Source: Agriotes lineatus (Eukaryota; Arthropoda; Insecta; Coleoptera; Elateridae). From it: DNA of 64,000 nucleotides. Below, piece after piece: positions 10,730 through 22,863 of this stretch (its first letter is position 1; each line of letters starts with the position of its first letter). The notes under the pieces were generated by a model. The model made no database searches. It was not told where the DNA came from and saw only the letters and a program-made list of their open reading frames with translations. Both the position numbers and the translations under genes were made by a program. The DNA is taken from contig CALNHX010001054.1 in assembly GCA_940337035.1 (NCBI GenBank), positions 1-64,000 on the forward strand. Direction: 5' to 3'.

Positions 10730-11957
10730 CTCTAAATCTGTACAAGAATATAAAGAAGTCACACGATGAAGAAGTATTCCTGTTTTCTGAGCCTAAAATG
10801 TATGGAACTTATTAGCTAAAATCTAAGTTTTGTTTTATGTAGCGGTTTACCTGTTTAGTAGTGCTAGAACACACTCGTGCTAATGCAATAACAGCTATTA
10901 TATAAAACAGTAACGTAGGGGCAAAATAGATATGGCCGGTCATATGCAATCCTTTTTCGTTACTAATAGTCTGTCTTGCTAGGTAGAATGATATGGCAAT
11001 GATCGTCATGAAACTTTGCATTACTAAAAAGAGCATTTGGCACGAATACGCTCTATTTAGTATTTTGCTAATGCTACAAAGTTCATAATGTTTTAAACCA
11101 ATTTGTGCTAATAGTGTCATGGACTTGTTGTGCAAGATCTTAAGAGTTTTTCTAAAAATAACGTTTGTTTTGTTTGTCAAATTGTAAATAGAATAAAACA
11201 TGTTTTAAATAACTTTGTTATGTACTCACTTGTGTACTGGTGTTTTAGTTAGTGGAATTGCTGCTTTTTCTTTATTTCGAATTGTGTCAATAAAATTACC
11301 AACTTCTAACATTTTATCATTAATCCATGTAAACCTCTGCTTTATAAGTAAACTTAAAGTACAAAATTGTAGTTCTATAAAAATAGTAATCATTGGGCAG
11401 TTATAAGCCATAATTCGACCAATTTCATAGAGATTTCCTCTTCGTGTAAACGTTATAGTATCAAGGGATAGTAGCAGCAACATATAGAAAGTCACTAGAC
11501 ACACGACAGCTATTAAATACAGCAGATTCTTCCTGTATGTTTGTTTTATATTAATTTTTAATTGCAGCACTTTTAATTCACTATCTATATCGGACAAAGA
11601 GTCGACTATTTCTATAATCTGAAAATCAGTTGTTAGTAAGAAACACCTATATACTGTAATATTTACTTCTTTTCTAAATACACATTCACAAACTATACCA
11701 ATACACATGCTACTGATGCACAAATGAACATGTATAGTGTTAGTTATTTTAGTTATAAAAGCACCAAGCAATGGGCCAGAATCTATTACAAAAAAGGAAA
11801 AACCACCGAGTCCTAGCATGAAAGCAATGCTCCAAAGTACATTCACTTTTGAGGCGACGTATGAGTTTTCTTGAATGCTGAATGGGGATAAACCTACTAT
11901 TTTACTAATTAAAAATAGTGGTTTTAGGGATGCGTAGATGGTATTGGGATTAAACAT
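10730..11957 (-). CDS. Gustatory receptor GrA (four exons found)
   Basis: This is a seven-transmembrane insect gustatory receptor, a ligand-gated cation channel of taste neurons. Exons on the minus strand are 11957-11667, 11618-11230, 11151-10851 and 10792-10730, joined at GT-AG introns of 48, 78 and 58 bp. The start MFNPNTIYAS is conserved with GrB. Hydrophobic segments occur at about residues 12-25, 40-60, 75-92, 130-155, 175-195 and 245-320. Family-like blocks include RFTWINDKML (end of exon 2), GLKHYELCSI and AYSCQMLFLV (exon 3), and KTGILLHRV (exon 4). Exon 4 ends GAG|gtaag in phase 0. The last exon, which should carry TYxxxxxQF, was not found; a P-type transposase remnant lies downstream. 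About 348 residues are accounted for, against 380-420 usual. Ligand unknown. Confidence 0.88.
11619..11666 (-). other. GrA intron 1, 48 bp, stop-free and in frame
   Basis: The donor is GAA|gtaaat and the acceptor is ttttcag|ATT. The intron is 48 bp, a multiple of three, and has no stop codon, so retention would add 16 residues. The same position in GrB is a 50-bp intron and in GrC a 54-bp intron with a stop, which argues that splicing is the ancestral state. Confidence 0.75.
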
Positions 11958-13780
11958 GTTTTGCCTTGTTTAACTTGGGGAAGTACAAGAATATACGCAA
12001 TTTCGTAGTGATGAAGCAGTGATATAAAGTATTCAGTAGCGTCTATTGTAACAGCTGTCGTATGTGGCCCTCGCACGTCGTTATTTACAATACTAGCTTA
12101 ACATACAGCACTTCAGCGTTTCGTTAGATTGTTGTATTCACATCGTAGATATTAATTGTGTATATGCATGTAGTTCTTTATCAAGAAACCATATTTGAAG
12201 ATAATGAAATTTTTGATAATTATCTTATAGAATAATAAAATGTTATAGACCAGCATATACATAATTACATGGACTCTATCATATCTATAATACGTTATAG
12301 TGATTAATTAATTGAGTTCAAATACGACGTATCTCTAAGCTGCGTAAAATCCAAGATGTTCTCCTTACCATCCCTTAATTGTTTTAATGTTGTAATATTG
12401 ACTTTGGAATAAACTATCTAGATCTTAATAGTTTTATTCCTCAATTTCTTTTAAAAGTAGGCTACAAAGAAAATATATTTTCTTTAGTTCAATACACTTT
12501 CATTTTTGAAGTGATTATTTTAACTGATGCAATTCCATATTATAACATAAAATTAACAATTAAAACATAAAGTTTATTTCTAAAAATAAGAAACACAGAA
12601 ATACCCCAAAGAGCGAATGGTACCAAGTATACAGATGCTCGTATTTGAAACAGTTCTTCTGATGAATTTTTGACAGAATCGGATTTAGGAATGTTTAAGG
12701 TATTTTATCCTGGTTCTCAAAAATGAACGATAAGTTCCAGATCTTTGTAAGAAACCTGCATGTGCGTTAAATGTGAAATAGCAGGATCGTATTCTGTAGA
12801 GTACCGGAGTTAGCCTATATACTAAAATTACTTTGTATGTATATGATAAATATTAATACTCTTTTAAGATTATTAATGTAAAATATTAGTATTGGTATGA
12901 ATAGCAGAAAATAGTTAATTAGAAGTGCTAAATGTGAATGTTTAGTGCACGAGACATGAAAATTAATAAAACGAAGCCGAAGGTTGAGTTTCAGAATATG
13001 TCAAGGGCAATATCACTTTTAGCATGAGTGTACATACAATATTTTTTCTAAGACCTTAGATTTACTGTTATTAATCCATAAATATCAATTTAACAAAAGT
13101 TTACATTAGTAACAGTTATAATTTATGTAATAGTAAGAAGACTACTTCTGCAGCCGGTAGTTGTCAAAGCTAATTATCAAAGATAATTGTAATAGTACAC
13201 ATTTTACTTTATTCAGTACATAATGCCTTATTTATAAAAAAAATACTTTACTTTAAACGAAAGAATTTACTAGAATAACTTTAAACCTCACATAAATACG
13301 TAATTTCACTGATTTATATTATGTCATTTTTAGTTCGACAAGCGATTAGTAAAAAAAACCTATTTTTAGTAGGCATCGTAGAAAAACAGTATTATAGTAA
13401 AACAACGATGGCACTCAATATCCATTTTACTTAAAGATAAATACATGTAGTAACTAATAATAACTTAATACAGTTATTTTGTAGTATTTAAAAGAAGTTT
13501 ATGTAAATACATGTATTAAAAACTGTGTGAATTCAATAAAATCTCAAGAAGTGAATACGAATTTAAAAAGTTTTTAAACAAAGATCAACAGCACTTATTC
13601 GAAATAAGTACTGTTAAAATCTTCTCCTTCTTCACGAAACTGTTTCTGCCCAGTGTCCAGTTTCTCATTTTGAAATAATTAACAATTTTAATACCAAAAA
13701 CAATTTTAAAAACGAATTGACAACTAAATGTTCCATGCCAAATGCCGCCAGTAATGTCATTTGATAACTTTGTTTTCCAA
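11958..13780. other. Upstream region of GrA, A+T-rich
   Basis: The 100 bp just upstream of the GrA start is homologous to the same region of GrB, including a TTTATATC/TTTTATATC motif. This is a possible shared core promoter or 5' leader. In GrB this leader is open in frame, but in GrA it has an indel, so the MFNP start is preferred. The rest of the interval, to 13.78 kb, has no recognisable feature. Confidence 0.4.
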
Positions 13781-13784
13781 TGGT

Positions 13785-14882
13785 TCTTTTTCTTCTTCTT
13801 CTTTCTCAGCTTCGATTTTTCCACTCCTGAACGTAAGCCTCTCCAGTATCTTTCCATGTCTGTCGGCCCTGAGCTGATCTGATCCAGTTTTTTCCTGCTT
13901 TTTCGCTGATGTCATCAGCCCACCTCTTTTGGGGTCTGCCGACGCCTCTCTTTGTTTGTCTCGGTCTCCATCTTATGACCTTGGAAGTCCATCTATCCGT
14001 ATCTTGCCGTGCGATGTGTCCGGCCCATTGCCATTTTAGTCTTGCGATCCTTTCCATAACATCGGTTGTTTTTGTTTTTTGCCTTATCTCTTTGTTTGTT
14101 ATTTTATCCCGTAGACTTACATCAAGCATTGCTCTTTCTATGGCTCTCTGAGTTATTCTTAGTTTTTCAGCGCTTTTTTGTGTAAGAGCCATTGTTTCCA
14201 TTCCATAGGTTGTTACTGGAAGGATGCAGCTGTCGAAGACCTTTCTCTTGAGGTTGATTGGAACTTCCTTGTTTGTTAATATGTGTCGCAGGTTCCCAAA
14301 GGCTGTCCATGTTAGAGCGATCCTCCTCTTAATTTCCAGAGATTGGTTTTCCTTGCCAAGTGTTATGTTATGTCCTAAATAGACGTATCTTTTGACGAGT
14401 TCTATTGAGTGATTTTGGATGTTAATCACGTCGTTACTTTCACTTATTATTTTTGTTTTATTATAATTTATAGTTAAGCCAATTTCTTCGTAGGCAGTTT
14501 TTAGTTGCTCTAACATAGTTGTTAGTTCAGTTATGTCGCTGCTAATGAGGACCACGTCATCAGCGAATCGAAGATGATTTAGATAGCTTCCATCTATTTT
14601 CAGCCCAAAACCGTGCCAATCTAACCTCTTGAAGACGTCCTCCAGGGCCAAGGTAAAGAGTTTTGGCGATATAATATCGCCTTGACGAACTCCTCTTTCC
14701 AGTCTGATTTTATCTGTTTTTAGGTCATCGTCGACCTTAACTTGAATTGTGGAGTTTTCGTATATATCTCTAATAATCATGGAGTATCTAGAGTCGATCC
14801 GCGCGTTGTTTAAAGCTGTAAGAAATGACCACTTTTCTATTGAATCAAACGCCTTATGATAATCTATGAAGGATATGTGCTA
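13785..14882 (-). pseudogene. RTE-type LINE, 5'-truncated reverse transcriptase
   Basis: The open frame 14780-13806 extends upstream without a stop to about 14882 (IDYHKAFDSIE). It covers the palm and thumb of a non-LTR reverse transcriptase: RGVRQGDIISPKLF, LRFADDVVLIS (catalytic FADD) and YLGHNI, then the C-terminal GRPQKRWADDI block typical of RTE-clade proteins in arthropods. The endonuclease domain is absent, as expected from 5' truncation during insertion. A GAA-rich tail (AAGAAGAAGAAG on the minus strand at about 13790-13803) marks the 3' end. The retained frame has no internal stop, so this copy is fairly young. Confidence 0.88.
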
Positions 14883-16240
14883 TTGCGAGACGCCTAAAGT
14901 CGGGGTAACTGGCAATCCTTTTAGTTGAAACACACTCGGACACGAAGACCAAAGCTACTGTTGCGAGATTAATAAGAACACTTAAGTAGAAACACTTGCA
15001 TTTATTTTTCTGTCGTTTACAGAACACTTAAGTTTAATAGCGTTGTTTCTTAATTTTACGTATTTACATCTTCTTATTAACTACCTTAATTCTATGTCCA
15101 TTCTGACCAAGAAAGCTCGGTGGGCGTTTACAAAGTTCCCAATAACCTATCAGAGCTGGTCTAAATTTTGGAATTTTGGCACGTACACACGGACGTGATA
15201 GTTCATAATAGTTCTATAAATTTTAAAAGTTTGAGGCTTTCCCACGGTGAAATGTGGTTTGCTCGGACCCTTTGGAAATTACCGCTATAAAGGATTAAAA
15301 TTCTACTAAAAGCATTTGGTCCCAGCTGCAAATAATTTTTATGATCGAGTTGCAACCGTTGCTTCTTCTAATCACGTACCGGTCATATACATCACTCAAT
15401 ATTTCGGTTTATGAAGTAAACCCTGCATAAACTTACTCTAATCTATTCGTGAGATTGGAATATCTCCAGCTTCCCAAACGAAAGGCACGTTTCTAAACAT
15501 CCGCTTGTTGTAATTTAAATATGACATTTTTCCTACGAATTTTACCTTAAAATATTATACAGATGGCTTACAGCTAACTAAAGTACAGTATATTCCTACA
15601 TAGTTCATTTCATTAAAGAACGCAAATCGTAACAGTGCAAAGGGGACGTTGTATTCTGTGCACTTTTCTATAGGGGGTAGCGGGTGGCACTTCTCTACGA
15701 TCCCGGTAGAGAATAGGCCGCTACAAGGTCTGGCGAACCTTGCCCTTACGTAAGTCACTGATTAACTCCCATATCCTATGCCCAGGAGAAATCAGGACCC
15801 CAAACCCATATCCCTCAAACTCCCAAATATCCACATCTCCATATCCTATTCCCCTCTACCAACACGCAATGGCCAGCGTGGTGGAGTTTCTAGGCCAACC
15901 ACCTCCAGAAATTCCACTGGTTACTGTGATTTATTTCATATAACAAATTAGTAATATTTTGATTCTTTAATAGTGGATATTTCAACAATGAATGAAGTAA
16001 TTATAGGCAACTTATATATTTTTGAAAAGAGAATTTTAAGCGATATCCAATAAACATATAATATATAGGGTGTTCCATTAAATAAACAGTATACAATAAG
16101 TCAAAAAGTTTACCCGTGATGCTCAATTGTTTTTTAAGTAGCAAATTCGGACGGTTTGGATGATACCCTACAATTTTTATCTGCACAATTTTTTTCTATC
16201 TGAAATAACAAAGTCGCTAGAAGTTGTCAAAATTTGAGCA
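14883..16240. other. Unassigned stretch with a C/T-rich repeat-like block
   Basis: At 15660-15910 there is a block of higher C content (GGTAGCGGGTGGCAC..., then repeated CCATATCC phrases at about 15770-15850). It resembles an untranslated end of a retroelement, but it has no second copy in this window. No gene can be supported. Confidence 0.3.
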
Positions 16241-16252
16241 AACACCCTGCAC

Positions 16253-16366
16253 AGGGCAAACAAAAGCAGAAGGTGACTGATGTCGATGTCTTTCAATTGA
16301 TCAATATCTCCAAAGAAGACAAATATGATTCTGATGAAGACGATGTTGAAGAAGATGATGATTTGT
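16253..16366 (+). other. Possible terminal exon with acidic tail
   Basis: A CAG acceptor-like site at 16250-16252 is followed by an open frame, GKQKQKVTDVDVFQLI, then INISKEDKYDSDEDD and VEEDDDL, ending at TAA (16364-16366). An acidic C-terminal tail like this is common in eukaryotic proteins and is better than chance composition. I cannot name the family. No upstream exon was found, so it may be a decayed retrocopy or the last exon of a gene broken by insertions. Confidence 0.3.
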
Positions 16367-16833
16367 AAAAGCATTTCGCATAATATCGCATTCTACGCTA
16401 TTACGTATTATTATATCATTTTACAATCTCAATATTTTAATTAATTTGTATTTTTATAGCTTAGTGTCTTTGTAATTAAATTTAAAAATTGTGCAATTGT
16501 TTTTCATTTCTACATAATAATAAAACATTTAAACCTCTGCAAAATATGTAAGTAGCCAAATCGCGAAAAACGATACTATTAATATATTCATTGATTGTTT
16601 TTTATTTTTACATAATATTGAAATATATAAATCCCTTAAAATAATTTCTGTTGCAAAATCGCGAAAAAATGCATTATTATTATTATTATTATTAATTCAT
16701 TATTTTTCTCAAAATTTTCGGTTTATCGTTTTTAATTAGACGGGATTTTGGCCAGGTCCAATTAGATTCTGTTATAATTTTTGATTCAAGAATTTTCTTA
16801 CGATATTGCATGCATGTAATATAATTGCTTTTT

Positions 16834-17597
16834 ACTTTCCTCGTCTGAAAGACGAAGGAAGTATTGTAATCACGAAAAAATCACCTTCCGAGATTTCTTC
16901 AGATCTTCACGTTTCAAGGTCCTTAGATGACGAAAAAGAGGTTTTCTCAATTCCGTCAGTCTGTCTGTCTGTCTGGCTGGCTGTCTGTCTGTCTGTGTAC
17001 CTGTCTGTCTGTCTGTCTGTATGTCTGTCTGCCTGCCTGTCTGTCTCTCTGTCTGTCTGTCTGTCTGTCTGTCTGTTGGCAGTATAGGTCAAAAACAATT
17101 TGTCGGAGCTAGATTTTGCATACATATATATCTGCCTAGCATGAAACCGGTAAAATTTCATACAAATATATACAGGGTGAGCACCTTAAAAAAAAAGAAA
17201 ATGTGTATTTTTGGGTTAATTTTGAAATATAAGGAAGTAATAACTTTCACATAGGTCAGGCTTTACATTTTCCGAAAATAAGACTCAACCGATACAGGAT
17301 AATGTCACAAAAGAGTAAAAACGTTTCAACAATAACACCCTTCTGTTCAAGAGAGTTGTGCGCCGGACTTATTTCGAAGAGGCTCGGTAGCGTAGTTGGC
17401 TCTATCGATGCAGATACGATCGCTCTGCAGATGCGGCGGGGTCAAACCCCAGGGTGATACATTTTTTTTATTTGAAAATGTATTTAATTTATTAGAAACG
17501 TGAAGATATTTTTACTCCTAACTTAATTTGATTTTTAAAATTATTTATTGTCACAATGTCGACGAGAGAAGTTCTGGGTAAAGCCTTTTACAGATTT
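16834..17597 (+). repeat. ACTTCC/CTGT repeat, subfamily B, with tRNA-like box
   Basis: The copy starts TTTTTACTTTCCTCGTCTG, followed by AAAGACGAAGGAAGTATTG, a long CTGT microsatellite (about 16957-17075) and the conserved AAACCGGTAAAATTTCATAC. It then enters a tRNA-like block at 17381-17460 with an A-box-like TAGCGTAGTTGG and a B-box-like GGGGTCAAACCCC. A tail (ATTTGAAAATGTATTTAATT onward) follows and is shared with copies near 54800 and 55440. The same order in several copies shows that it is one composite repeat unit. Confidence 0.7.
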
Positions 17598-18286
17598 TTT
17601 GAATTTGTGTATGAATGTTGAGATTTAGGTTTAATTCTATTGGGTATTTTGTGAATGAATTGGGCGTGATACTAGTTCTTGAAATAATAAATGGTATTAT
17701 TTTAATTGTTTCCAAATTCTTTCCACTTCTACTGCTCTGATTAAATAAAATCATTGTATGTAGCTGTTACGTTAGAGTCAGCTGGCATAATTGCCACATA
17801 ATTTTTTTAATTCTTATATCTGAATGTATTATTTATTTATTTTTTTGCAATAAAGTCTCTTATTATTATTATTATTGTTATTATTATATATCTTTGAGGT
17901 ATGTGATATCTTGGGTTTTGTTTTGTAGTGTGATGTTGATGATTTGAGATTGTTGGCTAGAGCTTGATGTATTATTTTGGCGGTAGTGTTATGTCTGTCC
18001 GTATATTCAGTGCCTGCAGCCTGCCACAATATGTTCTATTGTTACACTTTTATCTTTTAAGATATGTTTTCGATAGTTAGATAATTACCTGATCTTGGAT
18101 GGCAAATATAAACCCTTCTGCCTCAGGATATCATTGACCGACTTGTAGAAATTTGTATGTCAAGTTTGTATTTATGTTTTCTTTGTTGACGTTATTGTAG
18201 TGTTTGCCGTGTAAGGCTTTCTGTGACCATTTTGTTGTCATTTGTTTTAATGATTCTTGTGGGTCTTGTATTATGTTTTGTATTGA

Positions 18287-18614
18287 TTTGTTTGTTTGTT
18301 TGTTAATGGACAAGGTCTAGGCATGCAGAGTACCAGGTACCTTAGACACCGACTGCTTTGGTCATATGGTCAAAGTTCTACTTAGAATTTTTCAGAGACT
18401 AAGGAGTTCCAACCCTAGCAAGGGATCTTTTACATGCTACACATCGTAGTAACATATGGGACCCATATTTTTACATCACTTTCGAATGATGGCATTCTGT
18501 AGAGGCTTTCATCTGCATTTTTTTATTTTTGAAAACTTTACCGGGACCAGGAATCGAACTCGCGACCCTTAGATCAGTAATCAGGATGCTTACCACTGAG
18601 CTAGCGACCCCGGC
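18287..18614 (-). mobile_element. tRNA-derived SINE, copy 1, with 13-bp TSD
   Basis: On the minus strand the head reads GCCGGGGTCGCTAGCTCAGTGG (A box TAGCTCAGTGG) and then GAGTTCGATTCCTGG (B box). The body matches the copy at 58271-58618. The element is flanked by the perfect 13-bp direct duplication TGTTTTGTATTGA at 18274-18286 and 18615-18627, and the 3' tail is an AAAC-type microsatellite. It interrupts the R4-like open frame, whose protein blocks continue on both sides. It is transcribed by polymerase III in principle and depends on a LINE for movement. Confidence 0.88.
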
Positions 18615-18708
18615 TGTTTTGTATTGAGAGGTTGCGCGGTGTGTATTGTTTGTCAATTTTTACTATTGCTTGGTGTATTGGTGTGTCTTTGTTATGGAAA
18701 TATTTTCT

Positions 18709-19139
18709 GACTATTTAATTCACCTGTCATCTGTCAAAAAGTGACCAATGAAAATCCAGAATTCTGACGTTTCTTGACCAATCAAAAAAATATAAGTGGA
18801 CATATCTTCCTAGAAGGTATTCAAGTGACTATTTTTAACAAATGCGATTTTTATTAGAAAAAGTCAATATTAGTGTTCTGTTACTATAGAAATTGCGTAG
18901 TTTGTTGCTAGATTTACTGAAAACTAATTTGAAAAAGTAGTTTGGTTCATTAAATAGTCCCTCGAATACCATTCTTAGTCAAAGTTAAGTAGATTATTTT
19001 TGCGGTCATGTCAACTGCGCTTGGGATTAGGACTCGTGCTAGCGCACTCGTCCTAATCGTACCAAAGCGCAATGGACATTCGTGACACCACCGCAAAAAT
19101 AGTCGACATAACTTTGACTACTCATGGTATTATAAGTGA
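18709..19139. mobile_element. Palindromic MITE inserted in the R4-like LINE
   Basis: The R4-like frame reads LHTNEIKIL up to about 19140 and resumes as RKYFHNKDTP at about 18708, so the ~430 bp between them is an insertion. Its right half is an imperfect palindrome (about 18968-19129). The arms include GTCAAAGTTA..GATTATTTTTGCGGT and the reverse, and the centre is a GCGCTTGGGATTAGGACTCG-type stem. Its termini are only weakly inverted. No protein is encoded. Confidence 0.65.
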
Positions 19140-19352
19140 GTATTTTTATTTCATTTGTATGTAAGTCCCAGGCATGTATGAGACCCCTGTCTCCTTCTTG
19201 TCTACTTATGGTTGTTCTTTCTAAACATGAGTTAGGATGTAGTTTTCGATGTTTGGTGAGTTCTGCTCTATTCATGATATTAATACTTTCAAGGTCTGTT
19301 TTTGACATTTTATAATACCAAAGGAGTATGTAAGAATAGGTATGGCAAATAT

Positions 19353-20126
19353 GGTTTGCGGAAAGTTCGTTCCCCACATTTCGTCCCCCACATTTCGTAC
19401 CCCACATTTCGTTCCCAGGATATTTCGTCGCCCCACATCTCGTACCGGGAAACTTCTTTGCCGAGCGAGCTCATTTGACTCCTAGATTACAGGGTGTTGA
19501 AAAACGAGTGCAGCGATCAGAATGCAGTTAGAAAAATGAAAGATATTTTAATTAATTTATTTATTATAATAAACTTATAAGAACTATATACAGTATGACC
19601 CCGGCTTGAGTTTACAAGAGGGAATTAAATTTTATTTTTAGTTTTACATAAAAATGTTATAGGAATTATAATTCCTGCTTGGTTTGTAGAGAATTAAAAA
19701 AAAAAATCAGTTTTTCAAGAACAAGTCGGCCTTGACAGTTAAGCAAAAACGATTTTCTTTTCAGGTAAACTACTCTTTTTGTTCATTATACGGCAAAATA
19801 TTACCAAGAAAAGTTGTCCAGAATGAAAAATTATGGCACTATACAAAATATCAGGAAGATATGATTATCCCGTCATTTTTAATAAATACAATTTATTTTA
19901 GTCTTATAAGTTTATTATAATAAATTAATTAAAATATCTTTAATATTTTAACTGTATTCCGATCGCTGTACTCATTTTTTCAACACCCTGTAATCTAGGG
20001 GACAAATTGAGCTCAGTCGGGAACGAAATTTCCGGGTACGAGATGTGGGGAGACGAAATATCCCGGGAACGAAATGTGGGGTACGAAATGTGGGGAACGA
20101 AATGTGGGGAACGAACTTTCCGCACC
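19353..20126. mobile_element. Fold-back/MULE-type element, 774 bp, 9-bp TSD
   Basis: The ends are long inverted repeats of about 200 bp beginning GGTTTGCGGAAAGTTCG and GGTGCGGAAAGTTCG. They carry several copies of the 13-mer ACGAAATGTGGGG next to each other, then a shared ACACCCTGTAATCTAG block and ATTATAATAAACTTATAAG. The direct duplication GGCAAATAT lies on both sides (19344-19352 and 20127-20135). A 9-bp TSD with long, repeat-rich TIRs fits Mutator-like or fold-back elements. The ~370-bp centre has no transposase. Confidence 0.88.
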
Positions 20127-20589
20127 GGCAAATATATTGATAGCCTTAAATACAGTTTTTAAATTTGATTTAGATTTAGTAGTCACCGTTAGGCGTTTTT
20201 TATATTGTTGTTTTAATTATCGTTTTATTTCAGTATGGTTCATTTTAGTATTTTGTTGAAAGCCAAGAAAACTTATAGGTTTCGTTTTGTTCTATTTTAT
20301 CTAGGATATTATCTTTTAAAAAGAAATTAGCTGTTTTGTCATCCATTTACCTCGTTCTATGTGGAGAATTTTGCATTTACTGGCATCAAATTCCATTCCC
20401 ATGTCTATTGAGATATTATCTATAATTTTAAGTAGACTTTTCATCTGTGTCAATGTTGAGAAATAAATTTTGATATCGTCCATGTATATTAAATGAATAA
20501 TTTTATGTTGTGATGTTTTTTTCATATTTGATAGTGAATCTATACGGTGTGTTACTTAATGTATTTGATAGCGGGTTTATGCACATATA

Positions 20590-22863
20590 GTCTGTTCAGT
20601 AAACATAAAAACACAAAGTGGCCTTTGATTTTTGTAATTTCATGAGTGTACTTCCAAAATTCATCTTTGTCTAGGAATGTACTACCAAAAAGTTACTAAA
20701 ACAAATAGGTTAGGGGTGTGACATTTATTTATCAACTGTTATAAATGTTATAACAAACTCCTTTAAAGGATGTTAAACAATTACTCTGTTGGGTACTATT
20801 AACGTAGCGTTTATTAATAAGTATTTTTATTACATTTTATAAAAGTTCAGGTAAGAATTTCTAGAATAATATGAAATAATGAGATGTATTAATTGTCATA
20901 GATTTTCATTTTTAAATTCAAAGTCGCCTTTATGTAGGTGTAGAAACCTTTGCAAAACAAAATACAGAATTCCTATCACAAAAATTGTATGTATTGCGAT
21001 GACTGCCTTGTTATTTTGAATGGGACAGTCAATTCACCTTTGCCCCGACGTTCGGCTCCCCTATCTGGTGCCTATTTGTACTAATTTATTTTTGGTATAA
21101 AAATAATATAAGTTAAATTGTATGGTAAATTCCAAGTACACACACAATTCTCGGTTTATATTTTTTTATACTGTGTGCTCAAACTTGCCTATCAGTGAAT
21201 TCAAGCTGGTTGAAATGGAACTGTAAGAATTAATCGCAAAAAATAAAATGGTTGAATGACCCTCTTTCTATTTTATTTAACTGCAATACTGATTACGTTA
21301 GCTCTCGGCAATACAAAACTTCTTATCTCATGGGTTGGGCTCATAAACGGACTACATTCTCATATTTTACGTTATTTGTTTCAACGTAGCTTGTTTGCTC
21401 GTTATTAGTAGATAAACTTCACAATCTCGTAAATTGACAGCTGAACACAAAATGGTTTCTGCTTACAACGTAAAACTAAACGTTTAAGATCGTGAAACAA
21501 CAGTGAGAACGCGTCAGGTAAATTATGAATATTCTCGCTTGGCAACTATTAAAACATCGCCTTGATTGATTTTTAGGATGACGTCAAACCTCCTCTTGAT
21601 TTTTAGATGACGTAGAATACACGCCATATTTCTTTTGTTTATGAAGCTTGATTCTGGCCGATTTCGCCAACAAAACCTGGTGACGCCGTTCGATTTTCGA
21701 AAACCACGAAGTAATTGGACTTTAAAAAAACACTTGGCCTCTTCGGCAAGGTTTAATGTTTGATTTAAATCGTTTTCCTGAACGCTGACGCTCAATTTTT
21801 AGATCTATCCTACCTCGCGAAGTTCGCTTCGTTGCTGACTTAGGAGTTGGTCGTAGTGACGCTGCTGAAATATCTCAGGTTGTAGCTGCTTCCCTGCCCG
21901 CCAATGTTGATTCGTATTTTCTTGCAGACTCGACTGAAGTCCTGGACCGCTAACCTCTGGCTTTCGATGCAAATTTTCGTCGTAGTTGAAGCTCGTACTT
22001 TGCAATTTGATTTGTAAATTTGTGAAATTTTCGTTGTGGAAACTGCTGCAAACATTATCACAGGTACACTAACACTTTGGCAATAAAATAAACCACTTTT
22101 TAGGTTGTAAAATACTCGTTTATTATTATAAAACTTTAATAAAATGTGGAGCACAAATCCAACAACCTTTCAAATTAATTTATTCAATTGTTCTTTTTGT
22201 TAATGACAAAAAATCATCATGTTGCTAAGATACGGTGATATTCTGCTATTGATTGGAAAGTAGGTTTGATAATATTTACCACCAATAGAATAAAGTTTGA
22301 TTACATAGCTTACAATCTAACATTTTCTTAAAATCTAAAATATTGTCTTTTTGCTTATAACTAATATTGTTCTATAGCGTTGCACTCGCAAACGTTTTTA
22401 ATTTCACTGCTCTGCTTTTGCACTATGTTTTTAATTATTAAAGCAGTGATTTTTGAGTTCCGCACTTTTCACGTCGCTTGCCTCTTTTCTGTTGCCTCCA
22501 TTCAAGAATTGCTCTTTGCAATTTTCTAGTTTTTCTTGCTTTACCCTTCAGTTTGCTCACAATTTTCACAGTCTTTTGCTTTTATAGATAACTACGCTTT
22601 TTTTATGCACGTAACAACCTTTTTGTGTCAATTATTTTCGTTTGGTCTGGCTTTACATGTGCACAAACCTATCATTTTAATTATATTACTTTATTCACAA
22701 GCCAAATTTAAACCCTTTGAAATATGCTTTGTCTTTGCCTTTATCCGACTAATTACTGTTTCTCGCATTTCATTATCAATGCCAAGTTGTGGGATGAATA
22801 CCATTGCAGTATATGCCAACTTAAAGAAATAGTTAATGTTTTTGTGTTTAGTGAATGGCCTAT
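20590..22863. mobile_element. 2.27-kb TIR element inside the R4-like LINE
   Basis: The R4-like frame breaks at ALWFY (about 22865) and resumes as CINPLSNTL (about 20580). If the insertion is removed, the text becomes WFYMCINPLS, which fits the expected family string. The two ends are inverted: ATATAGGCCATTCACTAAAC at one end and ATATAGTCTGTTCAGTAAAC on the other strand. Junctions are TATA-rich, so the exact TSD is ambiguous. Interior open frames of 60-104 codons on the minus strand (around 21523-22154 and 22691-22873) show no recognisable transposase motif. Superfamily unknown. Confidence 0.7.

Noticed and set aside
16806..17254. Overlapping open frames rich in Cys/Leu/Ser/Val or in Arg/Gln/Thr/Asp
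   Set aside because: They come from translation of the CTGT microsatellite in several frames and are not genes.
17381..17460. Possible tRNA gene
   Set aside because: It has A- and B-box-like strings but no consistent acceptor or anticodon stem, and similar blocks occur inside other copies of the repeat.
18540..18614. Possible tRNA gene on the minus strand
   Set aside because: The tRNA-like part is the head of a SINE with TSDs and a second genomic copy at 58.3 kb.
21523..22154. Three minus-strand open frames as host genes
   Set aside because: They lie inside a TIR-bounded insertion and show no conserved motif or splice support.
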